From Alphaproteobacteria bacterium (GTDB taxonomy: Bacteria > Pseudomonadota > Alphaproteobacteria > Micropepsales > Micropepsaceae): 52,508 bases of DNA. Where the stretch lies: the NCBI GenBank assembly GCA_003158585.1, contig PMKE01000065.1, positions 5,146-57,653 of the forward strand, in the 5' to 3' direction. Position 1 is the first letter of the stretch. Each line of letters begins with the position of its first letter. The position numbers were made by a program, and so were the translations under genes. Of this stretch, positions 41,824-49,828 are shown one piece after another. Below the pieces are notes generated by a model. That model saw only the letters and a program-made list of their open reading frames with translations, was not told the origin of the DNA and did no database searches.

Positions 41824-42798
41824 ATGGGAGGCTGGCTTACCCTTGCACTGATCGGAATTGCGGTCATCGTCTGCACGGCGCTCTTGACCGACGCGCTGCT
41901 CGGTTTCCTGCGCGCCTCACGCGGCATCGACGACGACGCCGTGACGCGGCGGCTTTCCAAGGCGACGGGTGGTAATCGCAGCATTCTGCTGAATCTCATA
42001 CGCTCCACTCCGGAAAGCGGCCGCGCCGAGAAAACTTCGATTCAATTACAGGACGTGTTCCACCGGCTGATTGAGCAATCGGGCAAGTCCCTGAAGCTGC
42101 GCAGCGCGGCCCTCGTTTCGGCGTGCCTGTCCTTAATCGCCATTTTCTTGCTGTATCTGGTGCTGCCCGGCGGCATCCGGTTTCTGGCGCTGCCTTTCGG
42201 AATCGTAGCCGGTCCGGGCGCGGTCCTCTTCTACCTCTTGAGAGCACGCAGCGCCCGCGTCGCGAGGTTCGAGGAACAGCTGCCGGAAGCCATCGATCTG
42301 GTCGTCAGAAGCCTGAAGGTGGGTCATCCGCTGAGCGTCTCGCTTTCGGTCATCGCCCAGGAGCTGCCCGCCCCGATCGGACGCGAATTCGGTCTGGCGC
42401 ACGACAAGGTAAGTTACGGGCTCACGATTCCCGACGCGTTCAAGGAGATGAGCGAGCGCGTGCCGCTCGCGGATTTGCGCTACCTGGTGGCGGCGCTCCA
42501 GATCCAGGAGGAGGCCGGCGGCAACCTGATCGAGTCGCTCAGCAAGCTCGCCGGTGTGATCCGCGAGCGCTTCCGCATGTTCAGGAAAGTCAAGGCGATC
42601 ACCGCCGAGGGCCGGATGTCGGCCTGGCTGCTTTCGTTCTTCCCCATCGGAATCGGCTTGGCCATCAGGCTCGTGAAGCCCGACTATTTCGATCGCGCCC
42701 TGGAGACGCAGAGCTTCCCGATCTTCGCCGCCGTTACCGTCGTGTTGCTGATCGTGAACATCGTGATGATGAACGCGATCACCAAGATCAAGGTGTAG
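41824..42798 (+). CDS. tadB: Tad pilus inner-membrane protein TadB
   Basis: A 324 aa inner-membrane platform protein. A first helix (LTLALIGIAVIVCTALL) and two more near residues 95-140 precede the T2SSF domain (ARFEEQLPEAIDLVVRSLKVGHPL, LRYLVAALQIQEEAGGNLIESLSKLAGVIRER), and two helices end the protein. TadB pairs with TadC to form the platform on which CpaF acts. Seven bases separate it from tadC. Confidence 0.94.
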   Translation: MGGWLTLALIGIAVIVCTALLTDALLGFLRASRGIDDDAVTRRLSKATGGNRSILLNLIRSTPESGRAEKTSIQLQDVFHRLIEQSGKSLKLRSAALVSACLSLIAIFLLYLVLPGGIRFLALPFGIVAGPGAVLFYLLRARSARVARFEEQLPEAIDLVVRSLKVGHPLSVSLSVIAQELPAPIGREFGLAHDKVSYGLTIPDAFKEMSERVPLADLRYLVAALQIQEEAGGNLIESLSKLAGVIRERFRMFRKVKAITAEGRMSAWLLSFFPIGIGLAIRLVKPDYFDRALETQSFPIFAAVTVVLLIVNIVMMNAITKIKV

Positions 42799-42804
42799 GA
42801 ACAC

Positions 42805-43746
42805 ATGGATACTTCGATCTTCGCCGGTAACGGATTCATCCTCCTCGCCTCGGGACTTCTGTTCTGTGCAGTGGTCCTTGCCACGGTCGCGGCGACCGGG
42901 ATTTATGCGGAGAGAAGGCAGCGCGTACCGCAAGCCGGCGCGAAGAGCAGCGTACAAGCTGCGCCGGGCATGCCGCAGATTTCGATAGAAGACGACTTCC
43001 TTCAGCGTTTTGCGCGTTTCATGACGCCCTCCAAGGAGGAGGAGCACGCCGAAATGCGCCTGCGGCTGTCGCGGGCGGGCTATCGCAAGCCGTCGGCAGT
43101 GCGCATCTTCCACTTGGCGCGGGCGGCGTCGGCGCTGGGCTTCACGGTTGCGGTTGCGGTCGCCTTTCCGCTGGTCGTGAGCGATTACCCCCTGCCGTTG
43201 TTCTTCGCCTTGATCTTCGTCGCCTTCCTTCTGGGGTTCATCGTTCCGTCCCTTGTCCTGGAGCGGCAGATCGCCGGGCGCGAACGCAAGGCGGAAGAGG
43301 GCTTTCCCGACACGCTGGACATGCTTTTGGTCTGCATCGAGGCGGGGCAGGGCTTCGAGCAGGCTGCGCGCCGCATCGCAAAGGAGCTGAAGGGGCACAA
43401 CGAGGTCCTCGCCGAGGAACTGACGATCCTGAACGACGAGTTGTGGGCGGGTAAGGACCGCGGCACCGTGTTCCGCGATTTTGCGCAGCGCCTGAACGTC
43501 AACGACATCGTCGCCTTCGTCAGCGTGCTCCGCCAGGCGGACCAGTTTGGCGTCAGCATCGCCGAGGCGATCCGCGTCTACGCGGCGGACATGCGTTTCA
43601 AGCGCGTGATGCGGGCCGAGGAAAAGGCGAACATCATGCCGCTGAAGCTGGCGCTTGCCAGCATGGCGTTCACGGTGCCGCCGACGATGATCATCATGAT
43701 CGGGCCGTCGCTGCTCGAGATCGCACGTTCGTTCACGCAAACGTAG
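42805..43746 (+). CDS. tadC: Tad pilus inner-membrane protein TadC
   Basis: A 313 aa platform protein with the same layout as TadB: helix 1 (ILLASGLLFCAVVLATVAAT), a middle helix pair, a T2SSF domain (EEGFPDTLDMLLVCIEAGQGFEQAARRIAKEL; VNDIVAFVSVLRQADQFGVSIAEAIR) and a last helix (PPTMIIMIGPSLLEI). EKANIMPLKLALASM is typical of TadC. It lies in the middle of the operon, 6 bases after tadB and 9 before tadD. Confidence 0.94.
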   Translation: MDTSIFAGNGFILLASGLLFCAVVLATVAATGIYAERRQRVPQAGAKSSVQAAPGMPQISIEDDFLQRFARFMTPSKEEEHAEMRLRLSRAGYRKPSAVRIFHLARAASALGFTVAVAVAFPLVVSDYPLPLFFALIFVAFLLGFIVPSLVLERQIAGRERKAEEGFPDTLDMLLVCIEAGQGFEQAARRIAKELKGHNEVLAEELTILNDELWAGKDRGTVFRDFAQRLNVNDIVAFVSVLRQADQFGVSIAEAIRVYAADMRFKRVMRAEEKANIMPLKLALASMAFTVPPTMIIMIGPSLLEIARSFTQT

Positions 43747-43755
43747 GGGACGGAG

Positions 43756-44934
43756 ATGAAAAGAAACCTGCTGTTGGGGTGCGCGGCGATGGTCCTGGCA
43801 AGTGCCCTGGGCGGCTGCGAGAGCAGCGGCAACGACTTCATCTACCAAGCTTTGGCGAAGGCCGACAAAGGATGGTCGGCGCTGCCCGATTACGAGCGCG
43901 GCAAGCGCTATCTCCAGGTCGGCGATTACGGCCTAGCCATCGAGGCGTTCGAGATGGAACTCCGGCGCGATCCCGCCTCCGTGCGTTCGCTGAACGGGGC
44001 GGCGATCGCCTATCAGCGCATCGGCCGGGACGACGTCGCCGAAAAGTTGCTCGGCAGGGCGCTCCAGATCGAGCCGAATTCGGCCTTCACGCTCAACAAC
44101 ATGGCTTTCCTGTTCATGACGCATGGCGACCGTGCCGGCGCGCTGGCGATGATCGAGCGTGCCAAAGCCGCTCCGGCGAATAACGCGACCGTGACGAGCG
44201 TCCTCAAAGGCAACGAAACCCTGCTCGTGCCGCAGCCCGTCGCTCAGGTTGACAGCGAGACGAGGCTGACGGCGGCCAAGACCGTGCCCGTGACGGCCGC
44301 TCCGTTCGAAGCGCCGGTCGTTGCCGCGGCACCTCAGGGCGTTGCTCCGCAGGCGCCTCGTCCTCAACTGGTGCTCGACTTGCCGGCACCACTTGTTCCG
44401 GAGCCTGAACTGCCTCCGCGAGTGGAAATCGCATCGCCGAAGGCCACGGCGCCAATCAGGCAGCCGTTGATCGAGGCTCCCCAGTCGATACGAATCGCAT
44501 CGGCGAAGATCGACATTCCGGCACCGCAACCGGTGCTCGACCTGCCCGAGTCGGCCGCCGTCGCATCGCGTCAGGCCGCAACATTAGAGCCGCAGGCGCC
44601 GCGACCCGCGGCTGCCGGCAATCTGCTCGCCACGCTGAGCGTGGTGAACGGTTCCGGCCACAGTCGCCTGGCGCACCGCATCGGGCAGTTTCTGACCGGC
44701 CGGGGATTCCGCGTCGCACAGCTTGCCAATGCGAGATCGTTCGGGCGGCGCCAGACCTTGCTCTTCTGCCATGCGGCCTCGCGGCAGAAGGCGGAAGCCA
44801 TCGCACGCTCGATGCCGATTGCCGTGCAGGTGGTCGAACTGAAATCCGACTCCGACCGGATCGAACTCGTCGCCGGCCGCGATCTCGATGCGTTCGACGG
44901 GCAAATGGCGGCCTTGAAGCTGGCAGAGAGGTAG
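43756..44934 (+). CDS. tadD: TadD-like TPR lipoprotein with LytR_C-like C-terminus
   Basis: A 392 aa lipoprotein: lipobox at LGGC (Cys21). TPR repeats occupy about 50-140 (YLQVGDYGLAIEAFEMELRRDPASV, LLGRALQIEPNSAFTLNNMAFLF), as in TadD pilotin-like proteins. A long Pro/Ala-rich linker follows. The last ~100 residues (LLATLSVVNGSGHSRLAHRIGQFLTGRGFRV to VELVAGRD, split here) resemble the LytR_C domain. Standard TadD is mainly the TPR part, so this is a fusion or lineage-specific extension. The linker makes the C-terminal domain likely to reach the peptidoglycan or the secretin. The gene is translated 9 bases after tadC. Confidence 0.83.
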   Translation: MKRNLLLGCAAMVLASALGGCESSGNDFIYQALAKADKGWSALPDYERGKRYLQVGDYGLAIEAFEMELRRDPASVRSLNGAAIAYQRIGRDDVAEKLLGRALQIEPNSAFTLNNMAFLFMTHGDRAGALAMIERAKAAPANNATVTSVLKGNETLLVPQPVAQVDSETRLTAAKTVPVTAAPFEAPVVAAAPQGVAPQAPRPQLVLDLPAPLVPEPELPPRVEIASPKATAPIRQPLIEAPQSIRIASAKIDIPAPQPVLDLPESAAVASRQAATLEPQAPRPAAAGNLLATLSVVNGSGHSRLAHRIGQFLTGRGFRVAQLANARSFGRRQTLLFCHAASRQKAEAIARSMPIAVQVVELKSDSDRIELVAGRDLDAFDGQMAALKLAER

Positions 44935-44943
44935 GCCGATCCG

Positions 44944-45450
44944 ATGTTGTCCTTGATCTGGATATTGTTTGCCGTGTTGGGCCTGGTTGCGGCCGTGACG
45001 GATCTCGCGGCCTACCGGATCCCGAATTGGGGGACGCTGGCGTTCTTCCTGCTGTTTGCCGCGGTCGTCGCCTTGCGCGGCGCGAACATTCCCTGGGCCG
45101 ATCACCTGGGCGCCTTCGCGGTCTGTCTCGCCGGAGGCATTCTCTTCTTCGCGCTGAAGCAGGTCGGGGCAGGAGACGCCAAGCTGCTGGCGGTGGTTGC
45201 GCTGTGGTCCGGCTTCGGTGCGCTGATACCTCTGCTCTTCTGGATCGCCGTGGCGGGACTCTTGGAGTTGGCCGTCATCCTGGGCCTGCGCCGTCTCGTG
45301 CCCAGGCTGCAGAAGTTGTTCCCGCAGATCGATCCCGCGCGCCTGCCGCGCGTACTGATGAAACGCCAAGGCGTGCCGTTCGGGGTCGGCATCGTTGCGG
45401 GAGCGATCGTTGCATCGTTCTGGTTTCCACCCTGGCTTTGGGTCGCATAG
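44944..45450 (+). CDS. cpaA: Prepilin peptidase CpaA/TadV
   Basis: A 168 aa A24-family aspartic prepilin peptidase, membrane-embedded, that cleaves Flp and the pseudopilins TadE/TadF. The catalytic Asp residues are Asp20 in AAVTDLAAYRIPNW and Asp78 in VGAGDAKLL (the GxGD motif). It lacks the N-terminal methylase domain, as usual for Tad peptidases. In many tad loci it follows flp; here it sits between tadD and tadE. Confidence 0.92.
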   Translation: MLSLIWILFAVLGLVAAVTDLAAYRIPNWGTLAFFLLFAAVVALRGANIPWADHLGAFAVCLAGGILFFALKQVGAGDAKLLAVVALWSGFGALIPLLFWIAVAGLLELAVILGLRRLVPRLQKLFPQIDPARLPRVLMKRQGVPFGVGIVAGAIVASFWFPPWLWVA

Positions 45451-45464
45451 GCGGAGGGATGAAC

Positions 45465-45887
45465 ATGACAAGAAAAACCAAACGGCTGCTCCGCTTGTGG
45501 CGCGGCGAAAAGGGAACGGTCACGGTCGAGTTCGTGATCTGGATTCCCATTTTCCTGATCATCCTGGCGTTCACCGCGGACGCCTGCAAACTCTACCTGA
45601 CGCAGGCCAACATGTGGGACGTGGCGCGCGATACCACGCGGCGCATGTCGATCGGCCAATACTGCGACGCGCCGACGGCGCAGACCTACGCGCAGGGTCA
45701 GCTCTACTACAATTCGCTGACTTACGCCTTCACGGTCACCAAAGGGACCGACGACGTCGTGGATATCTCGACGCCGATCTCCGGCGCCAGCGTGTTCGGC
45801 GTTCTCGCCTCCTTCGGCGGCTTCAGCGCCGGATCGCTTGACGCTAAAGTCACGATGCCCTCCGAACCGGGGACCTGCACGCCATGA
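45465..45887 (+). CDS. tadE: Pseudopilin TadE-like protein
   Basis: A 140 aa minor pseudopilin. The processing site is GEKG|TVTVEFVIWIPIFLIIL, with Gly at -1 and Glu at +5. A helix and a soluble C-terminal part with two Cys (YCDAPT, GTCTP) follow. I prefer the ATG at 45465, with GGAGGG about 7 bases upstream, over the ATG at 45459. The stop overlaps the tadG start. TadE is needed for Flp pilus assembly; TadF is not separately seen here. Confidence 0.9.
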   Translation: MTRKTKRLLRLWRGEKGTVTVEFVIWIPIFLIILAFTADACKLYLTQANMWDVARDTTRRMSIGQYCDAPTAQTYAQGQLYYNSLTYAFTVTKGTDDVVDISTPISGASVFGVLASFGGFSAGSLDAKVTMPSEPGTCTP

Positions 45888-47425
45888 AAAAATTCGAGAA
45901 GTGGTTCCGGTTTCTCAAGGAAGAATACGGTGCCGGCACCGTGTTCATGATCCTCATGCTTCCGTTGTTTCTCTCGCTGGCCGGCCTCGCGATCGATGCC
46001 TCGGCTGCCTACCGCACCAGGGCCGTGCTCCAGAGCGCCGCGGACGCCGCCTCGCTGGCCGCCGCGTTGGCGCTGCCGGATGTGACGAAGGCGAAGGCGG
46101 ACGCGCTCACCTACGCGAACGCCAACGTGCCGCCCGGATACGGCGTGAACGTCCTGACTTCGTCCGATATCGTGACCGGCACCTGGGATTCCGCGGCGGG
46201 GACCTTCACGGCCGGCACAGCTCACCCCAACGCGGTTCAGATCTTCACCCAACGCTCCACGGCGAACGGCAACGCGCTGCCGTCGACCTTCCTCAGGCTG
46301 GTCGGCATCGATCATTGGGATGTGACCGCGCAAGCCATCGCCACCTCGAGCGTGCCGATCCTGCGCGTCTCGCTGGTGCTCGACAACACAGGCTCGATGG
46401 CCGACCAGGACTCCACGGGTACCAGCAAGATCAGCGCGCTCAAGGACGCGTCCCACAAGCTTCTCACCACGCTGGAGAATGTCGCCGTCAATCCCGGCGA
46501 CGTGCAGGTGGCGATCGTCCCCTTCACCCGCGACGTGAACATCGGCACGGGCTATTCCGGCTCGCCGTGGCTGAGTTGGACGGATTTCAAAGCCGCGCCG
46601 TCGACACCGGCGCAGACCGTAGGCCCCAATTCGAACTGCCCGTGGACCGACGGCACTCAGGGCTACCACTGCCAGTCTTCTTCGGTAAACGGCAGCAGCC
46701 GTGCCACCAAGGTTCCGTCGAGCGGACTGATCTGTCCTTCCGTAACCGGCACGGGCCATTACTGGAACGGCTGCTTCAACAGCGTCAAAATCAGCGGGAG
46801 CAAATACAGCCACACCTGGGTGGCGAACAGCACCGGCACCTGGGGCGGTTGCGTCACCGACCGCAATCAGGACTACGACACGACCAACACAACGCCTGTG
46901 TCGGGGACGCCGGCGACCATGATGGTGGCGGAGAATTCTCCGTACTGTCCCGCCGCCACCGTCATACCGCTCGGCTACGACTGGACGGCCCTTAACAACA
47001 AGATCGACAGCATGGTCGCCTCCGGCAGCACCAACCAGACGATCGGGCTCGCCTGGGGCTGGCAGGCCTTGACGCAGGGCAACCCGCTCAATCCGGCGCC
47101 GCCGCCCAAGAATGCAGGCCAATACATCATTCTGCTCAGCGACGGCTTGAACACGCAGGATCGCTGGTACGGCGACGGCTCGACTCACAGTACGAGTGTC
47201 GACAGCCGCATGGCGCTGGCCTGCGCCAACGCCAAGGCGGCGGGCATTACGATCTACACAGTGTATGTCGACATCGCCGGTGCGCAGGGCAACTCGCAGG
47301 TCTTGCAGGACTGCGCCTCGAGCCCGTCGAGCGCCTACTATTTCGACCTGACCACCACCGCCGACATCGATAAGGCATTCCAGACCATCGGTCAGCGCAT
47401 CACGGCGCTGCACTTGGTGTACTAG
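45884..47425 (+). CDS. tadG: Tad pilus protein TadG with von Willebrand A domain
   Basis: A 513 aa protein anchored by one N-terminal helix in the Tad segment (GAGTVFMILMLPLFLSLAGLAI, then AVLQSAADAASLAAALAL). A vWA domain follows: the MIDAS start is LVLDNTGSM (Asp-x-Thr-Gly-Ser), with IILLSDGLNT later. Between them is a long Cys-, Ser- and Thr-rich insert. TadG is a pilus-locus surface or periplasmic protein, perhaps a pilus-tip or adhesion factor. It overlaps the tadE stop by 4 bases and is the last gene of the operon. Confidence 0.9.
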   Translation: MKKFEKWFRFLKEEYGAGTVFMILMLPLFLSLAGLAIDASAAYRTRAVLQSAADAASLAAALALPDVTKAKADALTYANANVPPGYGVNVLTSSDIVTGTWDSAAGTFTAGTAHPNAVQIFTQRSTANGNALPSTFLRLVGIDHWDVTAQAIATSSVPILRVSLVLDNTGSMADQDSTGTSKISALKDASHKLLTTLENVAVNPGDVQVAIVPFTRDVNIGTGYSGSPWLSWTDFKAAPSTPAQTVGPNSNCPWTDGTQGYHCQSSSVNGSSRATKVPSSGLICPSVTGTGHYWNGCFNSVKISGSKYSHTWVANSTGTWGGCVTDRNQDYDTTNTTPVSGTPATMMVAENSPYCPAATVIPLGYDWTALNNKIDSMVASGSTNQTIGLAWGWQALTQGNPLNPAPPPKNAGQYIILLSDGLNTQDRWYGDGSTHSTSVDSRMALACANAKAAGITIYTVYVDIAGAQGNSQVLQDCASSPSSAYYFDLTTTADIDKAFQTIGQRITALHLVY

Positions 47426-47453
47426 ATTGGATTGTGTTCAAGAGTCTTAATTT

Positions 47454-47618
47454 ACTCACATGTCATCCCGGCCTAGCGATCGCATTTCTTGCGATCGCGC
47501 AGAGCCGGGACCCACCATGAGACAAGCGTGTGTTCCGACGTGGGTCCCGGGTCGCTCCGCTTCGCTACACGCCCGGGATGACAAACCAAGTTGATTCAAT
47601 CAGAACACAACCGACTCT
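47454..47618. repeat. Nested inverted-repeat element, copy 1
   Basis: The outer arms TGTCATCCCGG (47461-47471) and CCGGGATGACA (47573-47583) enclose inner arms CCGGGACCCAC (47505-47515) and GTGGGTCCCGG (47540-47550). A GCGATCGC hairpin (47476-47498) is also present. A flank TTGATnCAAnCAG ... CAACCGACTCT also occurs in the second copy at 49636-49828. It lies between convergent genes. Confidence 0.8.
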
Positions 47619-47637
47619 GATTAGAATCAACCGGCGA

Positions 47638-48399
47638 TCAGTGTCCCCGCTTGAACGGTTTTCGGAACTTGAGGATGAACTGGTCGGTGCGGCCGCGGAT
47701 CGACTTGTCGAACACCAGCGCCGTGCGCGGATCGTCCTTGTTGCGCAGCACGCGGCTTTCGCCGACGAACACGAACCCGGCGGCGAGGATTTCCTTCTTG
47801 ACCAGAGCCTCGTCGATGCGGTGAAGCGTCTGGGTGTCGCGCGCGCCCGAACCGGCCTCAGCCGAATGATCGAGCACGATGTAGAGCCCGCCCGGCTTCA
47901 GCGCATCGAACACCGCCTTGTTGACCAGCGCGGTGTCGGCCGGCTTGAAGAAGTCATCCTTCAGGTCGTGGTAGTTCTGCGAGGTCCACACCACGTCGAG
48001 CAGTTCCGGCGCGGCCAGCGTGTTGATCGGCGCGTGCAGCACGCTGACGTTGGGATAACCGGCCGCGACCGCCATGATGCCCGGCGGTTTGCCCTTGAAG
48101 AACCCATCGAGCTCGACGGGCTGATAGGCGTAGACCCATCCGTTGGGCCCCACCGCCTTGGCGAAGATACGCGTGAAATAGCCGCCGCCCGGAATCAGAT
48201 CCATCACCCGCAGGCCGGGCTTGATCCCGGCAAAGACGAGCATTTGGGCGGGTTTGCGGACCTCGTCGCGTTTGGTGTCGTCAGCGGGACGCGCGGCATC
48301 GGCGACGGCCGCCTTGATGGGTGCAGGCACCGGCGCCGCCACGGCTCCGGCCGTCAGCACGACCGACGCCAGTAACGCAAAAGCCCATTTGCGCGTCAT
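47638..48399 (-). CDS. Exported SAM-methyltransferase-like protein
   Basis: A 253 aa protein with a clear signal peptide (1-22, ending GAVAAPVPA). The mature part is a class I methyltransferase fold: motif I is LRVMDLIPGGGYFTRIFAKAVG, and ALKPGGLYIVLDHSA lies in the later half. Periplasmic members of this kind are grouped as predicted methyltransferases (COG4798, from memory), though SAM is not expected in the periplasm. GGAGA lies before the ATG at 48399. It is divergent from the kinase-like gene and convergent with tadG. No substrate is known. Confidence 0.8.
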   Translation of the reverse strand: MTRKWAFALLASVVLTAGAVAAPVPAPIKAAVADAARPADDTKRDEVRKPAQMLVFAGIKPGLRVMDLIPGGGYFTRIFAKAVGPNGWVYAYQPVELDGFFKGKPPGIMAVAAGYPNVSVLHAPINTLAAPELLDVVWTSQNYHDLKDDFFKPADTALVNKAVFDALKPGGLYIVLDHSAEAGSGARDTQTLHRIDEALVKKEILAAGFVFVGESRVLRNKDDPRTALVFDKSIRGRTDQFILKFRKPFKRGH

Positions 48400-48478
48400 C
48401 TTTTCTCTCCCGCTTGGCTACGGCGCGGGAGTATGGCACGGAGCGCAGAAGCAAGTCCAAAACGTTACGGCAACTCAC

Positions 48479-49489
48479 ATGAGTTTGAACGGCCAATACG
48501 CAGACATCCGGGCGGCGCTCGCCGGAATGGGGCTGGGCCAAGCTTACGAAGTGGAAGCCTTGGCGGGCGGCGTGTCGTGCGACGTGTTCCTGGTGAAAAG
48601 CCCTTCGCGCACGATGGTCGTGAAGCGTGCATTGCCGAAGCTGCGCGTCGCCGCCGACTGGCGCGCCCCTGCCGATCGCAGCCGCGCCGAAGTCGCCTGG
48701 ATGCGTCTGGTCGCCGGGATCGATCCCAATTGGGTGCCCGAGATTCTAGGCGAGGATCGCGCGCGCCACCTGTTCGCGATGGAATACTTCCCGCCCGAGA
48801 CCTATCCGGTGTGGAAATCGCTGCTGGCGGATGGCAAGGCCGAGGCGGGGTTCGCGGCGCAGGTGGGACGCGCCCTGGGGCGCATCCACGCCGCCACCGC
48901 CGGACGCGACGACATCGCGCGCGAATTTGCCAACGGCGTCCAGTTCCATGCGCTGAGGATCGACGCCTATCTTCTCACCACCGCGTCCAAGCACGCCGAC
49001 GTCGCCGCCACGCTGCGCGCGATGGCGAAGAGCCTCGGCGCGGCACGCATCGCGCTGATGCAGGGCGACATCAGCCCCAAGAACATCCTCTGCGGCCCGG
49101 AAGGCCCCGTCTTCCTCGATGCGGAGACCTCTTGCTACGGCGATCCGGCCTTCGATCTCGCCTTCTGTCTCAACCATCTTCTGCTCAAGGGCGTCTGGCA
49201 CCCAGAACACGCCGCCGCCTACGCGGAATGTTTCGAGGCCTTGAAGGAGACCTATTTCGCAGAGGCCGCCTGGGAAAGCCGCAACGGCCTCGAAAGCCGC
49301 ACAGCGGGGTTGCTGTCGGCTTTCCTCTTGGCGCGCATCGACGGCAAGTCGCCGGTCGAATACATCACCGCCGAGGCCGACAAAGGCTTTGTGCGGCAGA
49401 TGGCCAAAGAATTCCTCAATGGCGGGGCGACGACCCTCTCCGCCATGCTTGACCGCTGGACGGAAGCGCTGCCGGTCCGTCAAATGTGA
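48479..49489 (+). CDS. Aminoglycoside phosphotransferase/choline-kinase-like kinase
   Basis: A 336 aa protein with the APH-type kinase fold. A nucleotide-binding N lobe (VEALAGGVSCDVFLVKSPSR, VVKRALPKL) is followed by LMQGDISPKNILCGPEG, where the usual catalytic HGD is QGD, and by VFLDAETSCYGDPAFDLAFCL, which takes the place of the metal-binding DxD/DFG segment. HGD to QGD is a change at a conserved position, so the activity is uncertain. I chose the ATG at 48479; the longer frame overlaps the divergent methyltransferase gene. It is a small-molecule kinase of unknown substrate, not evidence for antibiotic resistance. Confidence 0.78.
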   Translation: MSLNGQYADIRAALAGMGLGQAYEVEALAGGVSCDVFLVKSPSRTMVVKRALPKLRVAADWRAPADRSRAEVAWMRLVAGIDPNWVPEILGEDRARHLFAMEYFPPETYPVWKSLLADGKAEAGFAAQVGRALGRIHAATAGRDDIAREFANGVQFHALRIDAYLLTTASKHADVAATLRAMAKSLGAARIALMQGDISPKNILCGPEGPVFLDAETSCYGDPAFDLAFCLNHLLLKGVWHPEHAAAYAECFEALKETYFAEAAWESRNGLESRTAGLLSAFLLARIDGKSPVEYITAEADKGFVRQMAKEFLNGGATTLSAMLDRWTEALPVRQM

Positions 49490-49635
49490 TGCAACGGCTG
49501 GATCGCAGGCTGCGTCTACCTGTTCCGGAATCCATCCGGTTTGACGTTGCACCTGTTCTTCGTTTGGAACGGCATTCTCCTCTACGCCGTCTACGGCGTG
49601 CGCAAGAGCCGCTTGCGTTTGAGATTCCCCATTCA

Positions 49636-49828
49636 ACTCACTTGTCATCCCGGCCAAGCAATTGGCCGATAGGCCGTGAGCGGCAGCGAACGGCGCGTAT
49701 CGGCGCAATCGCGTAGAGCCGGGACCCACTGCGACACAGGCGCTAGTTTTGAAGTGGGTCCCGGACAGCCGCTATGCGGCTTCCGGGATGACAAGCTTGG
49801 TTGATACAAACAGGAAGCAACCGACTCT
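49636..49828. repeat. Nested inverted-repeat element, copy 2
   Basis: The outer arms TGTCATCCCGG and CCGGGATGACA enclose CCGGGACCCAC and GTGGGTCCCGG, as in copy 1. The arm between them differs (GGCCAAGCAATTGGCC and neighbours). The element runs into the last bases of the DUF4185-like gene: its CCGACTCT end lies on that gene's stop. Again it lies in a convergent gap. Confidence 0.8.

Noticed and set aside
42133-43848. 571-codon open frame antisense to tadB and tadC
   Set aside because: It is rich in Arg, His, Asp and Gln without domain signals, the usual mirror of GC-rich codons, while the plus-strand genes are clear.
45722-47413. 563-codon open frame antisense to tadG
   Set aside because: Same mirror effect; tadG has a clear Tad segment and vWA domain.
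48479-49489. Antibiotic-resistance phosphotransferase
   Set aside because: The fold is shared by many small-molecule kinases, the HGD motif is altered and no resistance or mobile genes lie near.
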